13,468 bases of DNA from JBQCDV01 sp051960855 (GCA_051960855.1 JBQCDV010000215.1:1-13468), one strand, 5' to 3'. Shown: positions 6,521 through 13,335, counted from the first letter of the stretch. The notes: generated from the letters alone by a model not told the origin. Program-made: numbers and translations.

Positions 6521-7631
6521 TCTCGACCGGCTGCACCCGGGACGGATCGTGGTGCTCGGCGGCCCTGCAGTGTTTCCCGACACCACCCTGGCCGCGTTGC
6601 GGTCCCGCTACCCGGCCGCGACGGTGACCCGGTGGGCCGGCGCCGACCGGTACGCCACCGCCGCCGCGGTCAGCTCCCACACCTTCACCCCGGGCGTGCC
6701 GGACGTGTTCGTCGCCACCGGCGCGAACTTCCCCGACGCCCTGGCCGCGACCGCCGCCGCCGGCGCCGCCGGCGCACCGGTGCTGATCACCCCACCGGCC
6801 GGGCTCCCGACCGCGGTGAAGACCGAACTAGCCCGGCTCAAGCCCGCCCGCATCACCATCGCCGGCGGGGCCACCGTGGTCCCCAATGCCATCGCCACCG
6901 CCCTGCAGGGCTACACCACCGGAACCGTCCGCCGCCTCTACGGGCAAGACCGCGACGGCACCGCCGCAGCGATCGCCGCCACCTTCGCCGCCCCGGTCGG
7001 GCGGGCGATGCTGGCCACGGGTCTGAACTTCCCCGACGCCCTCGCCGGTGCCGCCGTCGCCGGACGCGACCACGCGCCCGTGCTGCTCACCGACCGCGCC
7101 TGCCTCAGCAGCGTCATCGTCAACCAGCTCAACCGGCTCACCCCCACCCAGGCGAGCATCCTCGGCGGCGTCGGAGCCGTCGGCGCACCCGTCGACGCGT
7201 TCGCCCCCTGCTCCAACTACACCCCCGCCCCGCCACCACCCCCACCGGCACCGGCACCGGCACCGGCACCGGTCAGCGTGCGGATTTCGAAAGTCCAGTA
7301 CGACTCACCCGGCGCCGACGACGGGTCCAACACCAGCCTCAACGCCGAATACGTCGTCGTCTCCAACACCGGCTCCGGGACCGCCACCCTCACCGGCTGG
7401 ACGCTGCACGACGCCCAATCCCACGTCTACGACTTCCCGACCTTCACCCTGCCCGCCGGGACCAGCGTGACCGTGCACACCGGGGCCGGTACCGACACCT
7501 CCGCCAACCTGTACTGGGGCTCCGGCTCCTACATCTGGAACAACACCGGCGACACCGCCACCCTGAGCAACGCCAGCGGCACCGTCGTCGACACCTGCAC
7601 CTGGACCAGCACCGGCAGCACTAGCTGCTAG
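6210..7631 (+). CDS. C-terminal fragment: three CWB2 repeats plus lamin-tail-like domain
   Basis: The open frame starts at GTG 6210, but its first 30 residues are out-of-frame sequence of the preceding domain; real protein begins around 6302. Three cell-wall-binding repeat 2 units follow, at roughly 6318-6610, 6611-6915 and 6916-7210. Each has a GxDRYATAAAVS-like start (weaker in unit three: GQDRDGTAAAIA), a VFVATGxNFPDALAA-like core, a PVLL/PVLI strand and an IxGGxxxV strand. A Pro/Ala linker (near 7220-7275) leads to a C-terminal domain with ISKVQYDSPGADDG, AEYVVVSNTGSGTATLTGW and GDTATLSNASGTVVDTC, which fits the lamin-tail domain often found at the end of secreted bacterial enzymes. The frame lacks its own signal peptide, so it would not be exported unless joined to the upstream part. 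Confidence 0.75.
   Translation: MSGSSTCCTARTGSHPTGSSCTRPCRSSSVPPRATTLDREAGDTRYATSAAISRTNYAPGVPVAFVATGEAFPDGLTAGAAAAKLGGPVLLSPPGSVGPDATGDLDRLHPGRIVVLGGPAVFPDTTLAALRSRYPAATVTRWAGADRYATAAAVSSHTFTPGVPDVFVATGANFPDALAATAAAGAAGAPVLITPPAGLPTAVKTELARLKPARITIAGGATVVPNAIATALQGYTTGTVRRLYGQDRDGTAAAIAATFAAPVGRAMLATGLNFPDALAGAAVAGRDHAPVLLTDRACLSSVIVNQLNRLTPTQASILGGVGAVGAPVDAFAPCSNYTPAPPPPPPAPAPAPAPVSVRISKVQYDSPGADDGSNTSLNAEYVVVSNTGSGTATLTGWTLHDAQSHVYDFPTFTLPAGTSVTVHTGAGTDTSANLYWGSGSYIWNNTGDTATLSNASGTVVDTCTWTSTGSTSC
7245..7272 (+). repeat. CCGGCA hexanucleotide repeat (about 4.7 copies)
   Basis: Perfect direct copies of CCGGCA encode the Ala-Pro linker between the CWB2 repeats and the lamin-tail-like domain. 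Because the unit is six bases, changes in copy number alter linker length without changing frame. Confidence 0.8.
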
Positions 7632-7665
7632 GAGCCCCCGCAGGGTGGCGGGAGGCCCCTAGCAG
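7625..7665 (+). terminator. long terminator hairpin at the end of the cell-wall gene
   Basis: CTGCTAGG (7625-7632, containing the TAG stop) pairs with CCTAGCAG (7658-7665). Inside, GCCCCCGC and GCGGGAGGC pair around AGGGTG with single-base bulges, giving a stem of about 16 base pairs. Confidence 0.75.
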
Positions 7666-7670
7666 TTGGC

Positions 7671-7696
7671 CTGACATCGGTAGTACCGGCTGTCAG
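7671..7696 (-). terminator. hairpin overlapping the stop of the converging minus-strand gene
   Basis: CTGACA (7671-7676) pairs with TGTCAG (7691-7696), and CGGTA/TACCG pair inside with a small internal loop. It overlaps the TGA of the minus-strand gene (7693-7695). With the neighbouring hairpin it forms a two-stem terminator between converging genes. Confidence 0.55.
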
Positions 7697-8040
7697 CGCC
7701 GCGACGGCCGGGGCTTGATGGGCTGGGAAGCCGCGCGCTGAGGACGGCCGCCACGCGCACCGGGCAGGTCCGGCGGAGCCGTGGCGAGGTGGAAGTTGAG
7801 GAAGACGGCGTCGGCGAGGGCGGGCCACGCCGCCCGCTCCTGCGCGTCGGCCTCGGCATAGGCCTCAAGCGGCCGGAGTCCCTTGGTGGTGACCGCTGCA
7901 TGGAGGTGGACGTAGGTCCGGTCGGCAGCCAGCTGGACGAGATCCGGGTGGTCGAGCAGGACGTGCAGGACCTCGCCGACGTACTCGAGCGTCCCGGGGG
8001 CGGTGCCAGGGGTGGCGTGACCTGTGTGCGGAGTCGGCAT
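7693..8040 (-). CDS. hypothetical protein (115 aa)
   Basis: The minus-strand ATG at 8040-8038 has GAAAGG nine bases upstream. The protein starts MPTPHTGHATPGTAPGTLEY, continues VGEVLHVLLDHPDLVQLAAD and RTYVHLHAAVTTKG, then an acidic helix EAYAEADAQERAAWPALADA and VFLNFHLATAPPDL, and ends in a basic tail (RGGRPQRAASQPIKPRPSRR). The middle looks like a folded alpha/beta domain of about 80 residues; the tail is disordered and could contact nucleic acid. I do not recognise the family. It is divergent from the initiator gene, and its long 5' region contains the inverted repeats at 8089-8125 and 8196-8237. A longer minus-strand frame through 7659-9155 covers this area in another phase but looks like a shadow. 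Confidence 0.6.
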   Translation of the reverse strand: MPTPHTGHATPGTAPGTLEYVGEVLHVLLDHPDLVQLAADRTYVHLHAAVTTKGLRPLEAYAEADAQERAAWPALADAVFLNFHLATAPPDLPGARGGRPQRAASQPIKPRPSRR

Positions 8041-8088
8041 GGGTCGTGACCTTTCGCTGAAGCGTTGTGTGCTGTCTGCCGCAGACGA

Positions 8089-8125
8089 TGCAACTGGCGT
8101 GATGGTTGGCGCAGCACCAGTTGCA
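8089..8125. repeat. inverted repeat TGCAACTGG / CCAGTTGCA
   Basis: Perfect 9-base arms at 8089-8097 and 8117-8125 are separated by 19 bases. A second pair, CGTGAT just after the left arm and ATCACG just after the right arm, interleaves with the first. The repeat lies 49-85 bases upstream of the minus-strand gene's start and would be in its 5' leader or promoter. Confidence 0.5.
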
Positions 8126-8195
8126 CGATCACGGCAGAGGCTCTGTCGGCTTCCGCGCCGATTGCTGAAGCAGCGGGACTCGAAAGGCCGCCAGA

Positions 8196-8237
8196 ATCAT
8201 GTGAATGCGTGACATCGACGTCATGTGAACACATGAC
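8196..8237. promoter_or_regulatory. pair of operator-like sites, one a perfect 18-base palindrome
   Basis: GTCATGTGAACACATGAC at 8220-8237 has perfect 8-base arms around AA. A related copy, TCATGTGAATGCGTGA, lies at 8197-8212, 24 bases away in the same orientation, with a conserved left half and a degenerate right half; both are followed by CAT. Two similar sites of this size between divergent genes are typical of a dimeric regulator or replication-protein binding region. Confidence 0.6.
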
Positions 8238-8666
8238 ATGGACGGGCGCCCTGGGCGCATGACCGGTTGCGGTACGCATCCGAGAGGCCGCGTCGGGATG
8301 ACCGGGCACCGCAGGTCCGAGCGGGAGCGCCGCGACCTCCAACCACCAAGGCGGTCTGGAGGGCCAGGTCGTCACCACTGGCCGTAGCAGCCCAGGCGGA
8401 ACCGACCCGTGGCCCCTGCGGGCAGCAACCCGAAGCCCCGATCCGGCGCTAATCGGCGTCCTTGCTGCCCTGCCGCTGCGTTCGTGAAGGCGGCCCGGAT
8501 CGCCGGCCTCGCGGCCGGAGGCGCACGTGCCCCAGCTGCGCTCGCGCCCGCGCGAAGGCTGCCCATGTCCACAGCGGTGGCGCGCCGCGCCCCCGCAGCG
8601 TCCTGACCGTCCTCGAGCGCGGCAGCTCGGCTGGACGCCCTGGCGTTTCCCCGGACCGTCCCGGCG

Positions 8667-10628
8667 GTGCCCCGCCTCCCCCGGCCCACGGATGCCCCTC
8701 GACTCGGCGAACTCGAGCTCGCCGGTCGCCTCGCCGCGCGCCCCGACCGGCTGCGGGTAGCGCGAACACGCCACGGGGTCGTGCTGAACGACTACCGGGA
8801 CCGGGCCTGGGACCACACGCGGCTGCCGGGACTGCCATACGCGGTCTACCTCGCCCGGCACGGTGCCTACTACCTCCTGGCGTTCGACCTCGACGCCTCC
8901 AAGGGCGACGTCGCGCGTGACGCCGGAGTGCTGCGGCAGCTGCTGAGCGAGGGCGGGATCCGGTTCCTCGAAGCCGTCTCCGGACCCACCGGTGGACGAC
9001 ACCTGCTCGCCCCGTTCCGCGACGGGCTGCCGGCTGGTCGGGTCGCGGCGCTGGCCCGGCACCTGCGCTTCGCGCACCTGCCGACCCTGGACCCCACCTG
9101 CCTGTCCAACCCGACCACCGGCTGCATCCGCCCACCGGGGTCGCCGCACCGCCACGGCGGCCGATCGGTGCTCGTCACCCCCGCCGCCACCGCAGCGGTG
9201 GTCCTCGGCGAGCGTAACGACGCAGCCAGCTTCGACCGGCTATGCGCCCTGGCCGGGCTGACCGCCAGCGCGGACACTCCCGCCCTGAGCCGGCTGCCGT
9301 CGGCGGTGCTGTCGCCGCGGCTGCGGCGGCTGCAACGGCAGGGCGACCTCGAGGGCCGCTATCGGGATCGGTCCTCGATGGCCGCGGCGGTCGCTCTGGG
9401 CTACGTCAACGCGGGCCTACGGTTCGAGCAGTTCGCGCTGGCAGCGCATGAGAGCGGCAACGTCGGCCTGGACCACCTCCGGCGGGTCCGTGTCGGTCCC
9501 GGGCGGTACCGGCCGCGCCGCGAGGCGGAGGTCCTGGCCGCGGCCGGCCGGATGTGGAAGGGCGCCCAGCGCTACGCCGACGAGCATCCCGCCACCCGCC
9601 CAGGCGGGGACCTCATGCCGGGGGTGAACGCCGCCGTGGTCGATGCGGTCATAGCCGCAGCGGACGCAGTCCCGCGTCGGTGGAGTGGGCAAGCCGGCCG
9701 CAGCGACCGCGCCGTCCTCGACGCGTTCCTTGACGATGCCTCCCGCTGGCAGTCCCCAGAGGTGCCGGCGAGTGTGCGCCGTCTGGCTGAGCGCAGCGGC
9801 CTGACCCGCTCTACCACCGCCCGCGCGCTGCAGCGGCTGGCAGCCAACGGGTGGCTCAAGGCCGCCGCGGTAGCCGACGGCCCGCATGCTGCGACCTACC
9901 GCCCCGCCGTACCAGCGACCGCGATCACCGCGCCGACCAACGCTGCTGATGCGCCTCACGCGAGCTCGGCCGTTGCGCCGGTGGGTGGGACTGGTTGGGA
10001 CACTAGCCTGGCGCCCCACCGCAGTGACCGCCTCGCTCTGGTGGTGGCGACCCAGTCCCACGATGTGTTCACCTCCGACGGGCTGGGCCGCTACGCCGCG
10101 GCCGTCTACACCGCCCTGGTGACTGCAGACGCCACCCCGGCCGGTCTGGCTGCCGCCACCGGGCTGTCGACCCGCACCGTCCGCCGCCACCTGCAGCGCC
10201 TTGCCGCCGCTGGCCTGGCCGCCGAAGTTGCCGGGACCTGGCGCGCGCGATCCCTTGAGGCTCTCGACGAGGCCGCCGCCCGGCTCGGCGTGACCGGCAC
10301 AGCCGCTCGCCGCGCCGGCACCCACGCCGCCGAACGGACCACGCACCACTGGCGGCTGGCGGAGAACGCCGCGCGCCGCGGCTGGACCACCCAACGGGGA
10401 CTGCGCCACCCCGGCCGGCACAGCCTCACCGGCGCCGCGGCGCGCCCGGCCCCCTCGGTACCGTTCCCGAGCCGCCCTGACAGCCGCGACGACCCCGCCC
10501 AGGCGCTGCGCCTGGTCCTCGCCAGCCTCGGACCCGCCCCCGACAGCCTCACCCTCCCCCACCGCGCCCCTAGAGCCCGGGCCGCCAGCTGCGCTGGCAG
10601 CCGCCCGGCCCTTGCCGCGGCTGCCTGA
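8667..10628 (+). CDS. primase-like replication initiator with two helix-turn-helix segments (653 aa)
   Basis: GTG 8667 is the first usable start after the in-frame TGA at 8604; its ribosome binding site is weak. Seen: LLAFDLDASKGD (Asp74, Asp76), SGPTGGRHLL (His112), LDPTCL (Asp142) and GCIRPPGSPHRHGG (153-165). In order these match the metal-binding DxD, the sxH motif, the third acidic residue and the arginine/PGS segment of archaeo-eukaryotic-type primases (AEP superfamily) found in plasmid and phage initiators. Two winged-helix-like segments follow: VRRLAERSGLTRSTTARALQ (370-389) and LAAATGLSTRTVRRHLQRLA (494-513). Inferred role: origin recognition plus primer synthesis for a plasmid or integrated element. 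The last 15-20 residues look like non-coding sequence, contain a rare AGA codon and cover a terminator hairpin, so the true C-terminus may be shorter. Confidence 0.8.
   Translation: MPRLPRPTDAPRLGELELAGRLAARPDRLRVARTRHGVVLNDYRDRAWDHTRLPGLPYAVYLARHGAYYLLAFDLDASKGDVARDAGVLRQLLSEGGIRFLEAVSGPTGGRHLLAPFRDGLPAGRVAALARHLRFAHLPTLDPTCLSNPTTGCIRPPGSPHRHGGRSVLVTPAATAAVVLGERNDAASFDRLCALAGLTASADTPALSRLPSAVLSPRLRRLQRQGDLEGRYRDRSSMAAAVALGYVNAGLRFEQFALAAHESGNVGLDHLRRVRVGPGRYRPRREAEVLAAAGRMWKGAQRYADEHPATRPGGDLMPGVNAAVVDAVIAAADAVPRRWSGQAGRSDRAVLDAFLDDASRWQSPEVPASVRRLAERSGLTRSTTARALQRLAANGWLKAAAVADGPHAATYRPAVPATAITAPTNAADAPHASSAVAPVGGTGWDTSLAPHRSDRLALVVATQSHDVFTSDGLGRYAAAVYTALVTADATPAGLAAATGLSTRTVRRHLQRLAAAGLAAEVAGTWRARSLEALDEAAARLGVTGTAARRAGTHAAERTTHHWRLAENAARRGWTTQRGLRHPGRHSLTGAAARPAPSVPFPSRPDSRDDPAQALRLVLASLGPAPDSLTLPHRAPRARAASCAGSRPALAAAA
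10577..10608 (+). terminator. two-part terminator hairpin over the end of the initiator gene
   Basis: CCGGGC (10577-10582) pairs with GCCCGG (10603-10608), and inside it GCCAGC (10584-10589) pairs with GCTGGC (10593-10598) around TGC. It lies inside the last codons of the initiator frame, but only three bases after a TAG in another frame (10571-10573). Confidence 0.55.
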
Positions 10629-10831
10629 GTCATCACCCGCACCCCCAACCGTCGGGCGTGGGCGCCGGCGCACGTCGTCGCCGAGCTCCCAGGCCGCCCC
10701 CTGCCGTTGAAGGGCGTGCATCCCCGGCGACGTCGACGCCGGTGGTGACCGGCGCGGAGCGCGCCAACCGCCCCCGGTAGCCCGCGGTGGCGGTGAATGC
10801 GCAACCCCGCTTGCCCCGCACCGTCCCCGCC

Positions 10832-11398
10832 ATGGCAACCGGCCTTGACGAGCAGGAAACCTTGACACGCCTCGCTGCCCGCGTCGAGGAGGCCGAGGAC
10901 GCCCTCGCCCAGCTCGCGGCGCTCCGAGCCCTCCACCTGGCCGTGCAGTCACGCATCGAGGCGTCCGTGCAGGACGCCCGCGGACAGCAGGTCTCCTGGG
11001 CGGCGATCGGTGACCGGCTCGGCTGCACCCGCCAGGCCGCCGCCCAGCGCTACACCCCGAGCACCCCCGCAGCTTCGCCGCCGCTGGCAGGCGGCGCGGC
11101 GGCCGACGGCGCGCCCGACGACCAGGCGGTGATCGCCGTTGAAGCTGCCGAGGACCGCGGCCGCGACGTCGACGCCACCTGTCCGCCGCCGCAGGGCTCT
11201 CGGCTGGCTCCCGAGTCGGAACCACCGTCCGGGCGTCGAGGCCGCCCGGTCGGCAGCCAACGGAGCGGGGGGCGTGAGGAGTGGATGGTGACCACCCCGG
11301 GCGGGCGGCTGCTGCTGCGCGCGACCCGGACGAAGGCGTCCCGCGGCAGCCGGGAGCCGCTGCCTCCCTCGACTCGGCGTGATAGGCGGGCCGGGTGA
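10832..11398 (+). CDS. small helix-turn-helix protein (188 aa)
   Basis: The N-terminal half is a helical region (TLTRLAARVEEAEDALAQLA, then ALRALHLAVQSRIEASVQDA) leading to VSWAAIGDRLGCTRQAAAQRY (54-74), a clear helix-turn-helix of the sigma-region-4/Xre-like type. This arrangement is common in small actinobacterial DNA-binding proteins. The rest is low-complexity, with a GRRGRPVGS segment (134-142) resembling an AT-hook and a basic tail. ATG 10832 is chosen because the conserved part starts there; GTG 10787 in the same frame would add 15 residues. Neither start has a clear ribosome binding site. It follows the initiator gene after about 200 bases and a terminator, and could regulate the initiator or the downstream operon; this is inference. 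Confidence is lower for the C-terminal half. Confidence 0.7.
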   Translation: MATGLDEQETLTRLAARVEEAEDALAQLAALRALHLAVQSRIEASVQDARGQQVSWAAIGDRLGCTRQAAAQRYTPSTPAASPPLAGGAAADGAPDDQAVIAVEAAEDRGRDVDATCPPPQGSRLAPESEPPSGRRGRPVGSQRSGGREEWMVTTPGGRLLLRATRTKASRGSREPLPPSTRRDRRAG

Positions 11399-11451
11399 CA
11401 GGCCGGGCTTCGGAGATTCACCCGATCGGCGTCCTTCCGCCGGGCGACGCG

Positions 11452-11523
11452 GCACCCAGGGGTGGGTGCGGGTCAGCACCTGACCCCGCGCGGACACCGC
11501 CCGGGGCGTAAGGGCCCCCGGTG
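11452..11523 (+). promoter_or_regulatory. three consecutive stem-loops in the leader of the downstream operon
   Basis: Stem 1: GCACCCA (11452-11458), loop GGGG, TGGGTGC (11463-11469). Stem 2: GGGTCAG (11470-11476), loop CAC, CTGACCC (11480-11486). Stem 3: CACCG...CGGTG (11495-11523) with CCGGGGC and GCCCCCGG pairing inside. Stems 1 and 2 directly abut. The right arm of stem 1 (GGTGC, 11465-11469) can instead pair with GCACC (11476-11480), which would disrupt both. Stem 3 ends about 15 bases before the AAGGAGAG ribosome binding site of the next gene. Options are a terminator cluster for the gene at 10832, an attenuator, or an origin or transfer site. Confidence 0.5.
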
Positions 11524-11548
11524 ACGCGCCCAACCGAAGGAGAGCTCC

Positions 11549-11977
11549 ATGAGCTCGAGCCACGCGCTCACCCCCCCACCGCGCCCAGCCCGGCTGCGTC
11601 GGGTGGCACCACCACCGGCAGCACCGCCAACCCCGGCAGCAGCCGACATTGACGGGGACGGCAGCGCCACCACCACGCTGCACCCGAACGCCCACCGCCT
11701 CCTCCAGCTGTGCTGGGACCTCGGTCGCCGCGCCGCCATCGCCGCGGCACACGACCACGTCGACGCGATCGGCTTGCTGCACCAGCGACTCACCGTCGAA
11801 GAGGCCCTACGGGACCGCTACCCCGAGACGGCGGACCTGCTCGACGACCTCGCCGCGTGGGAAGCCGACGTCGTCCACATCGGAGACGGCCCCGCCCAGA
11901 ACTGCCTGATCTGCCGGCGCATCCAACTGGACCTTCCCGACCTGCCCCTCCCGGGCCGGAACGGGAGTGCTCGGTGA
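11549..11977 (+). CDS. small hypothetical protein with CxxC (142 aa), first gene of operon
   Basis: ATG 11549 has AAGGAGAG at 11537-11544, an excellent ribosome binding site. Residues 1-40 are a Pro/Ala-rich disordered leader. Residues 44-110 are helical: LHPNAHRLLQLCWDLGRRAA, IAAAHDHVDAIGLLHQRLTV, EEALRDRYPETADLLDDLAA, then WEADVVHIGDGPAQNCLICR. The CxxC (Cys119, Cys122) could hold half of a metal site or sit in a dimer. No known family is recognised, and there is no signal peptide or membrane segment. Its TGA overlaps the GTG of the next gene (GTGA at 11974-11977), so the two are translationally coupled and probably act together. The triple stem-loop leader suggests post-transcriptional or attenuation control. 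Confidence 0.8.
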   Translation: MSSSHALTPPPRPARLRRVAPPPAAPPTPAAADIDGDGSATTTLHPNAHRLLQLCWDLGRRAAIAAAHDHVDAIGLLHQRLTVEEALRDRYPETADLLDDLAAWEADVVHIGDGPAQNCLICRRIQLDLPDLPLPGRNGSAR

Positions 11978-13335
11978 GCGCAGCGGAACTGCCGGAGCTC
12001 CCGGCGCAGAAGACCACCGACCTCGTGGTCGTGGGCGACCACCACCAGAGCGCGGTGGAGGTGCGCGGCAACATCGTGCACCTGCGCGACGTGAGCGTCG
12101 CTCACGCCGAAGCCGCAGCCGTCCTCCGGGCCGCGCTGCGCGACGGGGGCGACGAAGCCGCACTCGACCTGATCCGTCGGGCGCTGCCCGTCGGGCTGGT
12201 CGCGGTCAGCCTCACCGCCGCAGCCAACGCCGCGGTCGACACCGGCGCGGTGGAACGGACCCTCACCGCCTTCCAGGAAGGCCTGCAGGCCCGCTCCACG
12301 GCGGCCGTGGAAGCCCTCGACGCCGCCGTCGCGCAGCTCAGCAGCGCCGACACCCAGCTAGCCGGGGTGGCCGCGCAGGCGCTCAACCAGCTCCCCGCCC
12401 AGCTCGAGCGGCTGCTAGCAGGGGAAGCGGTGGGGGTCCGCGAGGCCGTCCGCGACGCGGCAAGCGCCGTGCAGAGTGCGGGTCTGGCCGACCTCAGGTC
12501 GGCGTTGAGCCAGCATTCGGAACTGGTCCGGGCGGTGCTCACGGACCAGAACGGGCCACTGTCCGGGCTCCGCCGAGACGTCCTCACCCAGCTCGACACC
12601 ACCCGGCGGGAACTTCTCGACCAGGTGACCGGCGTCCGCGGCCTGCTCGCGGCCATCGAGGCCGGCCGGGCGGCCACCACGACCCGGCGCACCACCCGGG
12701 CCGCCGGCGCGGAATGGGAAAGCCACGTCAACGCGCTGGTCAACGAGATCGCCAGCGGCGCAGGCGACTACTACACCTCCACCGGTGACACCCCCGCCGC
12801 CGGCGGCACCCGACGGAACGGCGACGGTGTCGTGACCCTCGGCGCCCGCCCCGGACATGGGGAGGTCAGGATTGTCGTCGAGGCGAAAACCCGCGCCAAG
12901 CCAATGACGGCCGCGGCCTGGGCGCGCGAACTCGCCCAGAGCATGCAACTACGTCAGGCGGCCGCGGCGATCGCGCTGGTGCCGGACAGCTCGCAGCTAC
13001 CCGCCGGCGCGCACCTCTTTTGCCGGGTCGCACCGAACGCCTACGTCGTCGTCGCCGACGACGGCGGAACCGCGGCACGGCTGGTCTACATGACGGTGAA
13101 GGAGGTCATCCTGCTCACCATGGCGGCCGCGCACCGAGGCAGCGAAATCAACCGGGAGACGGTCGGTGCCCTGATCACCCAGGCGGTCGACTCCCTGACG
13201 GGTTTCGACGAGATGGCCAAGCACGTCAACACCGCCCGCGCCAGCCTGGAGAAAAGCCTGCAACACGGGCTCGCCTCGCGGAAGGGCATCCACGAGAACC
13301 TCACCCGGGCACTAGCTGCCTTGAACCCGCACTAG
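11974..13335 (+). CDS. coiled-coil protein with PD-(D/E)XK-like nuclease signature (453 aa), second gene of operon
   Basis: GTG 11974 overlaps the previous stop and has GGGAG at 11963-11967; the longer upstream frame is a shadow of the 142-aa gene. Residues 1-80 form a small unknown N-terminal domain (TTDLVVVGDHHQSAVEVRGN, IVHLRDVSVAHAEAAAVLRA). Residues about 85-235 are long Ala/Leu/Gln-rich helices, probably coiled coil. Residues 245-340 carry WESHVNALVNEIASGAGDYY (Glu249), NGDGVVTLG (Asp284) and VRIVVEAKTRAKP (Glu303-Ala-Lys305), then AQSMQLRQAAAAIALVP. This order of Glu, Asp, ExK and Gln-helix is the pattern of PD-(D/E)XK nucleases. A coiled coil before a nuclease resembles RmuC-type organisation, although the sequence does not obviously match RmuC. 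It is cytoplasmic. Possible roles are DNA repair, element maintenance or phage defence. The nuclease reading is a motif-level inference. Confidence 0.85.
   Translation: MSAAELPELPAQKTTDLVVVGDHHQSAVEVRGNIVHLRDVSVAHAEAAAVLRAALRDGGDEAALDLIRRALPVGLVAVSLTAAANAAVDTGAVERTLTAFQEGLQARSTAAVEALDAAVAQLSSADTQLAGVAAQALNQLPAQLERLLAGEAVGVREAVRDAASAVQSAGLADLRSALSQHSELVRAVLTDQNGPLSGLRRDVLTQLDTTRRELLDQVTGVRGLLAAIEAGRAATTTRRTTRAAGAEWESHVNALVNEIASGAGDYYTSTGDTPAAGGTRRNGDGVVTLGARPGHGEVRIVVEAKTRAKPMTAAAWARELAQSMQLRQAAAAIALVPDSSQLPAGAHLFCRVAPNAYVVVADDGGTAARLVYMTVKEVILLTMAAAHRGSEINRETVGALITQAVDSLTGFDEMAKHVNTARASLEKSLQHGLASRKGIHENLTRALAALNPH

Larger units (their letters stand above)
5704..7631 (+). pseudogene. secreted cell-wall-binding-repeat protein, interrupted by frameshifts
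   Basis: One protein is spread over three frames. ATG 5704 with GGGGG seven bases upstream starts MVQRR, then a TAG at 5719 interrupts; the same frame continues with a signal peptide core (FLVALVTLAALLSPVAATAA) and reaches ACGG. Alternatively ATG 5697 in another frame begins the n-region. Removing one G from the G5 run at 5815-5819 joins ACG to VERWPVKTGSDADA, the start of a conserved extracellular domain that ends HGQDGVAPNGIELHPAL. Removing one C from 6299-6301 joins IFFGP to PRATTLDREAGDTRYATS, the first of three CWB2 repeats, followed by a Pro/Ala linker and a lamin-tail-like beta domain. Repaired length is about 640 residues. Expected role: exported protein held on the cell wall by CWB2 repeats. 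It is either a decayed gene or an intact gene with homopolymer sequencing errors. Confidence 0.8.
8041..8666. other. divergent intergenic region, possible control or origin region
   Basis: These 626 bases separate the minus-strand 115-aa gene from the initiator gene. No convincing gene is seen; short frames here have shadow-like composition. The left half (8041-8240) is less GC-rich and contains the palindromes listed separately; the right half is ordinary GC-rich sequence with a hairpin at 8503-8518 (CCGGCC, TCGC, GGCCGG). Because an initiator gene follows, a replication origin is a reasonable suspicion, but no iteron array longer than two copies and no long AT-rich block is present. Confidence 0.45.

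Noticed and set aside
9417..11225. 602-codon minus-strand open frame (and similar at 7659-9155 and 4344-5426)
   Set aside because: Long but Arg/Pro/Gly/Ala-rich, lacking motifs, and lying opposite the initiator, hypothetical or recombinase genes; these are GC-driven shadow frames.
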